A DNA stretch of 12,986 nucleotides from an uncultured Eubacteriales bacterium (GTDB lineage Bacteria > Bacillota > Clostridia > UBA1381). Shown here in pieces: positions 6,618 through 12,986 of the stretch; positions within the stretch are counted from its first letter, which is position 1; each line of letters opens with the position of its first letter. Below the pieces are notes generated by a model. It did no database searches. It saw nothing but the letters and a program-made list of their open reading frames with translations, and was not told the DNA's origin. The translations under genes were made by a program, and so were the position numbers. The stretch lies in contig USPO01000022.1 of assembly GCA_900556575.1 (NCBI GenBank), forward strand, positions 1-12,986, in the 5' to 3' direction.

Positions 6618-7310
6618 ATGGACATAAAATTTAGTACATACAGAAGTCAGGATATAATCTCCAATCTGGATATAATGGGAATACATCCATTAGATGTTAT
6701 GGTTACCGGCGTAACCGGTGCGGGAAAATCCACTACCCTTAATTCCTTTTTCCAAAAAACCGTTGCTAAGGTTGGTGACGGTGTAGACCCGGAAACAATG
6801 GAACTTGATTCATACGCTCTGAATAATTTTTTCAGATTATGGGATACACCGGGACTTGGTGATGGAAAGGAAGCCGACCGAAATCATAAAAGGAAAATGG
6901 TTGATTTGCTTTTTAAAACCTATACATCAAATTCTCAAACATACGGCTTTATTGATATGGTTCTTGTTGTAATAGAAGGCTCTAACCGTGATATGGGAAC
7001 AACATACACTCTATTAAATGAGGTTATTGTTCCTAATATCCAAAGCAACAGAATATTCGTCGTCATTAATCAGGCTGATGTAGCAATGAAGGGTCGTCAT
7101 TGGAACAGCGGTTCAAATACACCAGACCATACATTGCTTACATATCTTGATAACATGGCCGTATCTATTCAAAGGCGCGTCAAGGAAGCAACAGGTATAA
7201 GCATAATGAAACCGGTATATTATTCTGCGGAATACGGCTGGAATGTACAGGCTGTTTTTGATTTTATAATTGATAATATGCCTTCTGAAAAAAGAAAGCT
7301 GATTATATGA
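6618..7310 (+). CDS. P-loop GTPase, short paralogue without the tail (GTPase 2)
   Basis: This 230-residue paralogue of GTPase 1 starts ten bases after it; the ribosome binding site AAGGAG includes part of the upstream stop codon (TAAGGAG). The motifs are complete: P-loop GVTGAGKS (31-38), AKVGDGVDPET (50-60), WDTPG (75-79) and NQAD (141-144), followed by the family's MKGRHW block. It has almost no leader before the GTPase domain. It stops at the point (MPSEKRKLII) where its two relatives continue into a charged helix and a glycine-zipper tail. It may be a soluble partner that pairs with the tailed proteins, as in heterodimeric septin/GIMAP-like GTPases, or a C-terminally truncated copy. The frame stays open for 48 codons past the stop, but that stretch does not resemble the tails. 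Confidence 0.85.
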   Translation: MDIKFSTYRSQDIISNLDIMGIHPLDVMVTGVTGAGKSTTLNSFFQKTVAKVGDGVDPETMELDSYALNNFFRLWDTPGLGDGKEADRNHKRKMVDLLFKTYTSNSQTYGFIDMVLVVIEGSNRDMGTTYTLLNEVIVPNIQSNRIFVVINQADVAMKGRHWNSGSNTPDHTLLTYLDNMAVSIQRRVKEATGISIMKPVYYSAEYGWNVQAVFDFIIDNMPSEKRKLII

Positions 7311-7507
7311 TTTGAACGTCAGATTACATTTAAGAATTTCAGCGGGAGTTATAGTCTTCCGCTGAATTACCAAGGATCAATATTTTCTGCGCAGGCTGCA
7401 GCCTGTTTAAAACTCTGCTTCTGCAAGCAAAGCGGAAGTATTGCTCCGATTTAAAAATACCCGCTATATTAAAAATTTAATAGCACAGCTATGGAAAGGA
7501 ACTGCTT
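7311..7507. other. Intergenic region with hairpins between GTPase 2 and GTPase 3
   Basis: This 197-bp gap breaks the otherwise tight gene spacing. It holds a hairpin TTCAGCGG/CCGCTGAA (7338-7345 with 7359-7366) and a perfect 14-bp palindrome CAGGCTGCAGCCTG (7392-7405). A possible promoter is TTGCTC (7441-7446), 18 bases, TATATT (7465-7470). Neither hairpin is followed by a T run. GTPase 3 may thus have its own transcription start. Confidence 0.4.
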
Positions 7508-8473
7508 ATGTTAATGCCAGAACAGCCGAACATATTATCAGACATTCTCGATGTAATAACTACCGATGAAAATCCAGATAATACATATGACAGAGATATT
7601 CTTAAAAAAAATATTGCACACCTTCAGCAGCAAAAGCTTAATGTTCTTTTTGTCGGAGCAACGGGAGTCGGCAAAAGTTCTACAATTAATGCAATTTTTA
7701 ATACTGAAGTTGCAAAGGTTGGTTACAGTGTATCACCGGAAACCGCTTCAATTGAAAAATACGAGATTAACAACATCGTACTTTGGGATACGCCCGGACT
7801 CGGAGACAGTCCCGAAAATGACCAAAGATATGCTCAGCAGATTGCAAATGCGCTTAGGCTTACCGATTCAAACGGAGATTTGGTAATTGATGAAGTTGTA
7901 GTTTTAATTGACGGTTCAAATCGTGATATGAAAACCGCATATGAAATAATAGAAAATCTCGTTATCCCATATATTGATGATAAAAAGCGTATCATTATAG
8001 CTATAAACCAATGTGATATGCTAATGAAAGGGCATTATTGGGATTATTCAAATAATGAACCTATGCCAAGGTTAATGTCAGAATTAGATAACAAGGTTCT
8101 TTCTGTTGAAAACAGAATTTATTCATCTACCGGTATAAGGATAACTCCTATATATTATTCTGCACTGCATAGATATAATATCTCAAAGTTTCTTTTAACA
8201 ATGATGCGGAATATGCCGGAAAACAAGCGTTTTCTTCTTGCAGACAGCTTAAACAAAAATCCTGATATTTGGAAGAAGAATGACGATATTGAAAACTACA
8301 ACACCGAAATTCAAAAGGAAGTAAAGCTGTCAATAACTCATGCACTGTCAGGTGCCGCAAAAGGAGCTATGGCCGGTGCTACAGTCGGAAGCTTTATTCC
8401 TGTAATAGGTACAGCCGTCGGTGCTGCTGTCGGTGCAGCTCTCGGATTTCTCGGCGGATTACTAGGAATGTAG
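7508..8473 (+). CDS. P-loop GTPase with C-terminal glycine-zipper tail (GTPase 3)
   Basis: The third paralogue has 321 residues. GAAAGGA lies seven bases before the ATG at 7508; an in-frame ATG at 7514 is a possible alternative. Motifs are the P-loop GATGVGKS (50-57), AKVGYSVSPET (69-79), WDTPG (93-97) and NQCD (157-160), where cysteine replaces the alanine found in the other two. The region after the G domain (DIWKKNDDIENYNTEI) aligns by eye with GTPase 1 (NMWRDNDELKDYSKEI), so these two share the full layout. The tail (~281-321) is a glycine/alanine zipper with GxxxG steps, more hydrophobic than in GTPase 1 and long enough for a membrane hairpin. A membrane-associated GTPase is the likely reading. 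The physiological role is unknown; defence, stress or membrane remodelling are all possible. Confidence 0.85.
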   Translation: MLMPEQPNILSDILDVITTDENPDNTYDRDILKKNIAHLQQQKLNVLFVGATGVGKSSTINAIFNTEVAKVGYSVSPETASIEKYEINNIVLWDTPGLGDSPENDQRYAQQIANALRLTDSNGDLVIDEVVVLIDGSNRDMKTAYEIIENLVIPYIDDKKRIIIAINQCDMLMKGHYWDYSNNEPMPRLMSELDNKVLSVENRIYSSTGIRITPIYYSALHRYNISKFLLTMMRNMPENKRFLLADSLNKNPDIWKKNDDIENYNTEIQKEVKLSITHALSGAAKGAMAGATVGSFIPVIGTAVGAAVGAALGFLGGLLGM

Positions 8474-8752
8474 CTGTTTTAATAATAAATACCAATATAA
8501 TAACGAACCTGCGGTATAAGTTTGTTTTGACAGCTCAGTTTCAACAGATAATTTGCATTTGCCGCTGCCAAATATCACACTCTCCAACCACCGGCAGCTA
8601 AGGGCAAAAGCAACTATTGAGACTACAAAAGGACAGCAGCGGAAGCTGAAAAAAGGCTAAAAAGGTATCATAGTGCGATGAGGACTAAAGAATTTTAAAT
8701 AACAGCATAAAGATTATTACCATTTACTATACTACGACTGGAGAAATAAATT
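8474..8752. other. Intergenic region without an identified gene, possible decayed coding remnant
   Basis: No intact gene is visible. The sequence looks less AT-rich than its neighbours around 8560-8640. One frame from 8621 encodes TAAEAEKRLKRYHSAM and similar charged residues up to a stop near 8692, and resembles the end of a helical protein. It has no start codon and a stop just upstream. A short possible pairing joins 8564-8569 (GCTGCC) and 8593-8598 (GGCAGC). No convincing promoter or terminator was found. Confidence 0.3.
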
Positions 8753-9511
8753 ATGAAATGTAATAAATGCGGACAAGAAAGCGAAGGAAATTTTTGCATA
8801 TACTGCGGTGCAAAACTCAATCCTCCTATCGACTCTCAAAATAACGAAAAAAAAGAACATATCACTGAACAGCCGCAGAATGTCAAGAAAAATACTAATA
8901 AACCCAAGAAAAAACAGCAGCAAGGTTATAAACCATCTATATATTTTCGATTTGAATGGATCGGTGCCTTTGGTGCTGCACTTTTTCTGTTTTGGACAGG
9001 ATTAATTCTGCAAGGTATTATCTTATCAATATTGGGATTCTTTTTATCGCCAATCATGGTAAGAAGATATAAACCATGGATATTTTATCTATTGTTTTTC
9101 ATTACAGTCGTATATGTAAGTCTCTCAGCTCCGGAATGGAACGAACGTATTGAAGAGCATATGGAAAGTAAATCTGCCGCTACAAGCACCGATGTAGTTC
9201 AATCTCAAAACTATAACTCATCGGAAGCCAAATTTGATAAGTATTGGTACAACAAGTATACATATGCCCCTAATACAGAATATGATATGACTCTCGAAAT
9301 CATGGGTAGTGATGGTTTTATATACGTTTTGAATGATAATTATATTACACTCACCTGCAGTGATTCCGAATATACGGCCTATGGTAATACCTATACATAT
9401 CCGAGTATTGAAAATGACACTACAATGGATTTAACATATTACGCTGATGACCATCATGTTTCATTAAGATCCGGAATACATAGTTATGATTTTTACCCTA
9501 CTTACCATTAA
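8753..9511 (+). CDS. Zinc-ribbon membrane protein (copy 1)
   Basis: This 252-residue protein begins with a zinc ribbon: C3, C6, C15 and C18 (CNKCG and CIYCG). A polar, lysine-rich linker (~22-60) follows, then two hydrophobic segments (~69-103 and ~108-126), and a C-terminal domain (~127-252) rich in Tyr, Thr, Asp and Asn that looks beta-stranded. The N-terminal ribbon is expected in the cytoplasm; the side on which the C-terminal domain lies depends on whether the first hydrophobic stretch crosses once or twice. Proteins with an N-terminal zinc ribbon, membrane helices and a variable outer domain are common in Bacillota, and many have no assigned function. The start is supported by GGAGA ahead of the ATG. 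It lies 279 bp after GTPase 3 on the same strand and could be expressed with it. Confidence 0.8.
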   Translation: MKCNKCGQESEGNFCIYCGAKLNPPIDSQNNEKKEHITEQPQNVKKNTNKPKKKQQQGYKPSIYFRFEWIGAFGAALFLFWTGLILQGIILSILGFFLSPIMVRRYKPWIFYLLFFITVVYVSLSAPEWNERIEEHMESKSAATSTDVVQSQNYNSSEAKFDKYWYNKYTYAPNTEYDMTLEIMGSDGFIYVLNDNYITLTCSDSEYTAYGNTYTYPSIENDTTMDLTYYADDHHVSLRSGIHSYDFYPTYH

Positions 9512-9578
9512 ACCTAAGACACAAATATGATTAAGGCTGTTTTTCATCTTTGAAAAATACCAAAATGGAGGAAAGATT

Positions 9579-10238
9579 ATGAAATGTAAAATGTGCGGAT
9601 ATGATTCCGAGGGCATTTTTTGTGCTAACTGCGGTGCAAAATTAATTACCGAAGATACTGCTCCCGATAAACCAATTCAAACATCTGACGGCACAGAAAA
9701 CGAAATTAAAGATCAAAACGGTACTGTTGCTGCAAATTCAGACAATACCGCCGAGCAATTAGTTCAGTCAAATAATATCACTGAAACACCGAGTGACGCA
9801 GAAAATGGAGGCAACGAACAGCATAGCACTACTGATAATACAGCAAATATTAAACCTGATATTAATATCACTGAAAAAATCAAAAATATTTCTTCAATTG
9901 TTAAGAATGTATTTAATTTTTTAAGAAAACATGATTTTATATCTGACATAGCAGAACTCATCTTTACTATTGTAATAACAATTCTGCTTGCAAAAATAGA
10001 TATGAGTATAGGTTTAATTATACCGTTATGGCTATCAACCCTACTTAACATTGCTAACAACCGTTTTCTTAAACTCGGCGAAACCGTAAGTGAAATATTG
10101 TTCCTTATTTTCGCATTCTTTGCAGGAATAGTGATTATAAAATTAGGCGTAAATATTTCTTCATATTATTATGCTTGTTTCTTATTGGAGTCACTGAATT
10201 TCTTGAAAAAAAGCAGCATATGCTGTACGGCGTTGTAA
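9579..10238 (+). CDS. Zinc-ribbon membrane protein (copy 2), N-terminal part of a frameshifted gene
   Basis: TGGAGGAAAG precedes the ATG. The product opens with a zinc ribbon of the same spacing as copy 1 (C3, C6, C15, C18; both share the KC..CG......FC..CGAKL pattern). A long acidic, Asn/Thr-rich linker (~25-95) and hydrophobic segments (~125-190) follow. The last ~20-30 residues, ending SSICCTAL, do not look native. Near 10157 the sensible reading moves back one base and continues as FFILLCLFLIGVTEFLEKK. The frame as written therefore stops early, and the rest of the protein lies in two other frames downstream. The damage may be real or an assembly error. Even truncated, the product would keep the zinc ribbon and the first membrane segments. 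It is 67 bases from copy 1, so the pair looks like a tandem duplication. Confidence 0.7.
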   Translation: MKCKMCGYDSEGIFCANCGAKLITEDTAPDKPIQTSDGTENEIKDQNGTVAANSDNTAEQLVQSNNITETPSDAENGGNEQHSTTDNTANIKPDINITEKIKNISSIVKNVFNFLRKHDFISDIAELIFTIVITILLAKIDMSIGLIIPLWLSTLLNIANNRFLKLGETVSEILFLIFAFFAGIVIIKLGVNISSYYYACFLLESLNFLKKSSICCTAL

Positions 10239-10680
10239 GTATAATAACATCAGTTTTATGCTTATCATTGTTATTCCAGATATATAACGGATATATGGGA
10301 CAAAGATACATTAAAATGGCTAAAGAATGTGTTTATAACTTCAATACATCATATACAGAGCTATTAAATAAAGTTTCAAAAAAACAAAATGGAAATGCGA
10401 TGAATTAGCAACGTTTACCTATGCCGGAAAAGGCAGCTATGACGGCGGAGTAGTAACTGTATCAGGCGATTTGAAAACACTTGCAAAAACCACCGGAACA
10501 TTTATTTCTGATAACTCATCTTATAAAATTACATTTAACGTAATTAAAGAAAGCGAGTACGCTGAACCTCAAAGCATATACATAAATTATAACGGCTCAA
10601 AAAAAGAGGTAACAGATCCGGATGATATAGGAGGTATTTTAGGTGCTTTCTATTTGCAAGACCTATTTTGGGGAAATTAA
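10157..10680 (+). pseudogene. Out-of-frame continuation of zinc-ribbon protein copy 2 (two frameshifts)
   Basis: Two consecutive open stretches continue the previous gene. The first (to the stop at 10406-10408) gives membrane helices and a basic end: FLEKKQHM, then GVVSIITSVLCLSLLF, then YTELLNKVSKK. The second (to the stop at 10678-10680) reads WKCDELATFTYAGKGSYDGG and onward as a beta-rich domain ending in LQDLFWGN. It runs back past its first ATG-like codon to the junction, so it is not an independent gene. Both shifts are in the -1 direction. The second falls at a run of seven A (10378-10384), where slippage during replication, or -1 slippage of the ribosome, would restore one frame. The joined product would be ~365 residues: ribbon, linker, several helices and an outer domain, similar in plan to copy 1. 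Confidence 0.65.
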
Positions 10681-10694
10681 AACGTAATGAAAAT

Positions 10695-10730
10695 GGGGGT
10701 GCAGCAAAACTGTGATTTTGCTGCATCCCC
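10695..10730. terminator. Bidirectional intrinsic terminator between convergent units
   Basis: A 15-bp stem (10695-10709 with 10716-10730, one G-T wobble) has a 6-base loop. The plus side is followed by TGATTTTATT and the minus side by CATTTTCATT. It lies between the convergent zinc-ribbon and BMC units and can serve both. Confidence 0.8.
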
Positions 10731-10766
10731 TGATTTTATTCAATAATCATTTCCGATTAATTCAGA

Positions 10767-11312
10767 TTAAAGTACCGCTTCCCAAAGCTCCGGATGCGGA
10801 TTTGCAATAACCTCTGTATTGATAAGCACACCCTGCTCTGCTGCAATTAATGCACCGGCTTCAACCGCTGCTCTTACGTCCGCAACATCGCCTGTCATCG
10901 ATACAAAGCACTTACCGCCGAGACCTCTTGCAACTCTTACTTCGATAAGCTCGATGTCACCGCTCTTTACTGCGGCATCCGCTGCCTCGATTGCACTTGC
11001 TGCTGTAAATGTCTCAACTATACCAAACGCTCTGTGCTGAGTTACAGTTGCTGTTCCGCAAACTGCCTCATATACGTTTGTTCCAAGGTTACCTATTACA
11101 AAAGTATCAATAAGTGCATCTTCTGCAATTACCTTTGCTCTGTCAACCGCTGCATGGATTGCTGAAAGCTCTCCGCCTACGATTGTTACAAACTTACCCG
11201 GACATACCGAACCCGAGCTTATAAGGTCAATTGCCGCACTCTTGAGCATCTCATCTGTTACAACGATACCCTTTGATACGTTCTTTACTTCTACTAAACC
11301 GATTGACTTCAT
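10767..11312 (-). CDS. pduT: BMC-T shell protein, PduT-like (tandem BMC domains, Fe-S pore cysteine)
   Basis: This 181-residue protein contains two BMC domains in tandem (~1-90, and ~93-181 starting HRAFGIVETF), as expected for a trimeric BMC-T shell protein. The length and the VCPGKF motif match PduT, where the cysteine (here C37) of each subunit binds a [4Fe-4S] cluster at the centre of the trimer. In known Pdu compartments PduT is thought to pass electrons across the shell and to bind PduS, whose gene lies directly upstream (22-base gap). The start has AAGGGGTG at a suitable distance. It is the last gene of the minus-strand operon and is followed by a bidirectional terminator. The family call is strong. 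The compartment's substrate (1,2-propanediol, ethanolamine or another aldehyde-yielding compound) cannot be fixed from these genes alone. Confidence 0.92.
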   Translation of the reverse strand: MKSIGLVEVKNVSKGIVVTDEMLKSAAIDLISSGSVCPGKFVTIVGGELSAIHAAVDRAKVIAEDALIDTFVIGNLGTNVYEAVCGTATVTQHRAFGIVETFTAASAIEAADAAVKSGDIELIEVRVARGLGGKCFVSMTGDVADVRAAVEAGALIAAEQGVLINTEVIANPHPELWEAVL

Positions 11313-11334
11313 CTATCTTTACACCCCTTCCGCT

Positions 11335-12672
11335 TTATTTGCCGATTATTACAAATCTGTCGGTTACAGCCTTTACGACACCGTTAATGCTTGAATGCAT
11401 TGTTGTGCCTAAATCCTCGTATGCAGTCTGTGCAACAACATCTCCGGCGGAAACCTTATCTCCTGCCTTTACGGTTGCTGTTGCCGGCTTACCAACGTGC
11501 TGCTTTAACTCAACATATATAGTGTCGGGGTCAAATGTCATATCGCTCTTCGGAACCTGAGCCTTGACATACTTTCTGATACCGAGTCTGTCAATAAGAG
11601 TCTGTGATGAAACAAGTCTCGATGAACGAATAGCACGAACCTTTTCAGGTGCTTTGTTATTCTGTCTTCTCAAACCATGCTTACCTAACGAACCCTTGAT
11701 TGCCATTGAAATTGCCTGCGGATCAAGACCCTGCTGACAGGCAATAACCGAACATACTCCGCAGCCGCAGCATAATGCAGCCTGAAGGAATGACTCGGTA
11801 TTGTTTATTTCAGCGTGTGAAGCGGCTCTTACTGTCTTATGAACGTGAATATCATAACCTAAGAGCTGTCTCGGACACATATCCGAACACATTGTACAGT
11901 TGCAGCAGGCTGCAGCGGCACGCTTTAATGTTCTGTCGATAGGTCTCAGCTTACGCTGAACGATTGGATGTGTCTTCGGGAATATAAGCAATCCCTTTGT
12001 TGTCTTTGTAACAGCGTCTGTTTCAAGGTTTACGAGTCTGCCCATCATCGGTCCGCCGTTTACAACAGCCTTATCCTCAAAGCCCGTATAGCCTGCCGCA
12101 TGAAGTAAATCCGCAATCTTCATACCTACCGGTACTTTTACGGTTACATCTGCCGGTACATCTCCGCCTATTGTGACATACTTATATATAACCGGCTCAC
12201 TCTTGTTTACTGCCTTATATATATTAAATACAGTCTCAACGTTGATTACCATAACGCCGACCATTACAGGAATTGCACCCTCCGGAATAATCTTTCCGGT
12301 AGTTTCATATGTAAGCACAACTTCGTCACCGGCAGGATATATATCCGGGATAGTCTTTACGCTTACCTTTGTTCCCTCTAAGGAGGCAAGAATCTTCTTA
12401 TCAAGCAGGTGCATATTCTTACCCTTTATGCCGATTATAGCCTCGTCAGCACCCATTGTATCAATCAAAAGATTTAATGTATCCACAAGAGCCTGAAGGT
12501 GCTTTTCCAAAATATGATGGTCAACCATCATAAGCGGCTCACACTCAGCTGCATTAACAACTATCTGCTTAACCTTATCGGAAAATTTTCTATGAGTCGG
12601 GAATCCGGCACCGCCGGCACCAACTATACCCGCATCATATACTATTTTTTGAAGCTCTTCAAGAGTCATCAT
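11335..12672 (-). CDS. pduS: PduS-like RnfC-type electron-transfer protein of a microcompartment
   Basis: This 445-residue RnfC-like protein starts with a glycine-rich nucleotide/flavin-binding region (GAGGAGFPTHRK, 18-29). It continues through the NQO1/RnfC-type flavin fold and an SLBB-type beta-grasp domain (~160-215), then carries two iron-sulfur motifs: C256, C259, C262, C266-P, and C301, C304, C307, C312. A biotinyl/lipoyl-like C-terminal domain (~385-445, KAGDKVSAGDVVA) completes the RnfC layout. In the Pdu system PduS passes electrons from NADH to cobalamin and can bind the shell protein PduT, encoded next to it. The family's role is known for B12-dependent compartments; here it could serve general redox balance of a BMC. 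GGAAGG lies eight bases before the ATG; a second ATG follows immediately. A hairpin lies in the leader between this gene and the upstream vertex-protein gene. Confidence 0.9.
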   Translation of the reverse strand: MMTLEELQKIVYDAGIVGAGGAGFPTHRKFSDKVKQIVVNAAECEPLMMVDHHILEKHLQALVDTLNLLIDTMGADEAIIGIKGKNMHLLDKKILASLEGTKVSVKTIPDIYPAGDEVVLTYETTGKIIPEGAIPVMVGVMVINVETVFNIYKAVNKSEPVIYKYVTIGGDVPADVTVKVPVGMKIADLLHAAGYTGFEDKAVVNGGPMMGRLVNLETDAVTKTTKGLLIFPKTHPIVQRKLRPIDRTLKRAAAACCNCTMCSDMCPRQLLGYDIHVHKTVRAASHAEINNTESFLQAALCCGCGVCSVIACQQGLDPQAISMAIKGSLGKHGLRRQNNKAPEKVRAIRSSRLVSSQTLIDRLGIRKYVKAQVPKSDMTFDPDTIYVELKQHVGKPATATVKAGDKVSAGDVVAQTAYEDLGTTMHSSINGVVKAVTDRFVIIGK

Positions 12673-12706
12673 GCTTCATTCCTTCCAATATAGTTTATCG
12701 TTCAAT

Positions 12707-12732
12707 AAGCCGCTGCGTTTCCGCAGCAGCTT
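12707..12732 (-). promoter_or_regulatory. Intercistronic hairpin with GAAA tetraloop
   Basis: On the minus strand an 11-bp stem (12722-12732 with 12707-12717, one wobble pair) is capped by GAAA, a stable GNRA tetraloop. It starts two bases past the vertex-gene stop and is not followed by a T run. It may be an mRNA-stability or processing element that sets unequal expression of the two genes. Confidence 0.55.
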
Positions 12733-12733
12733 A

Positions 12734-12986
12734 CTAACACTGTTTTTCGTCTAATATTCCAACAATCAGTGCATCTACCGGAGCATTGGTATTCCTCATG
12801 CCCATTCTTGCACTTGAACCCTGTGCGACAATTACATCCTCGCCTATTCCGGCACCTACACCGTCAACGGCAACGAGAAATTTATCCACAAGCTGATTGT
12901 TTTCAATGCACTGTACAAGCATAAACTTTGAACCGACGAGCGATTCGAGCTTATGCGTTGATACAACGCTTCCGTATACTCTGCCT
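12734..12986 (-). CDS. EutN/CcmL-type BMC vertex (pentamer) protein, N-terminus cut by the window edge
   Basis: The frame is open to the right edge, and about 84 residues are visible. The visible start, GRVYGSVVSTHKLESLVGSK, matches the N-terminus of EutN/CcmL/PduN proteins, so only a few residues are missing. The hallmark later stretches VAVDGVGAGIGEDVIVAQGSS and the ending VDALIVGILDE are also present. Proteins of this family form pentamers that close the corners of the microcompartment shell. It is the first gene of this operon inside the window, 61 bases upstream of pduS, in the order vertex, pduS, pduT. The short C-terminal tail ends DEKQC. Whether it should be called pduN or eutN cannot be decided without the rest of the locus. 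Confidence 0.88.
   Translation of the reverse strand, partial: GRVYGSVVSTHKLESLVGSKFMLVQCIENNQLVDKFLVAVDGVGAGIGEDVIVAQGSSARMGMRNTNAPVDALIVGILDEKQC

Noticed and set aside
7311..7457. Readthrough extension of GTPase 2 past its stop
   Set aside because: The frame stays open for 48 codons, but the residues do not resemble the helical arm or glycine tail of the paralogues.
10819..12693. Plus-strand open frames across the microcompartment genes
   Set aside because: They are mirror frames of pduT and pduS, which match known families over their full length.
1..12986. CRISPR array, tRNA or rRNA genes
   Set aside because: I saw no regularly spaced repeats, cloverleaf-like segments or rRNA-like stretches.

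Overview
The window looks like the chromosome of an AT-rich gut-type member of the Clostridia (Bacillota). This rests on strong AGGAGG-type ribosome binding sites, one TTG start, a clostridial copper-amine-oxidase-like surface domain, and a pectin lyase near a PduT/PduS microcompartment locus. It is inferred from gene content only.

Layout. (1) Positions 1-2397 hold the 3' part of a rhamnogalacturonan lyase (PL11) with C-terminal surface domains, closed by a strong terminator. (2) Positions 2480-3807 are a self-contained unit: an extended -10 promoter, an unrecognised 401-residue protein and a strong terminator. (3) Positions 3892-5243 are a probable invertible DNA segment. A tyrosine recombinase gene lies between two 25-bp sites whose 10-bp arms match and whose 5-bp centres are reverse complements of each other. 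Inside the left site is a perfect-consensus promoter (TTGACA, 17 bp, TATAAT) that points out of the segment to the left. There it meets the left site, whose hairpin plus a run of six T forms an intrinsic terminator. Inverting the segment would aim this promoter at the genes on the right, without the T run. (4) Positions 5353-8473 encode a 62-residue membrane protein and three related P-loop GTPases, two with glycine-zipper tails. (5) Positions 8753-10680 encode two zinc-ribbon membrane proteins with the same cysteine spacing; the second is broken by two frameshifts. (6) Positions 10767-12986, on the minus strand, are the 3' end of a bacterial microcompartment operon: an EutN/PduN-type vertex protein (cut by the window edge), PduS and PduT.

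How it fits together. The outer genes suggest use of pectin-derived rhamnose, with the BMC handling a product such as 1,2-propanediol; this is inferred. The middle (about 2.4-10.7 kb) looks like an accessory island. Its most interesting feature is a Hin-like switch built with a tyrosine recombinase: recombinase and outward promoter share one invertible segment, next to a GTPase cassette of unknown function. As assembled, the switch would be OFF for the GTPase cassette.
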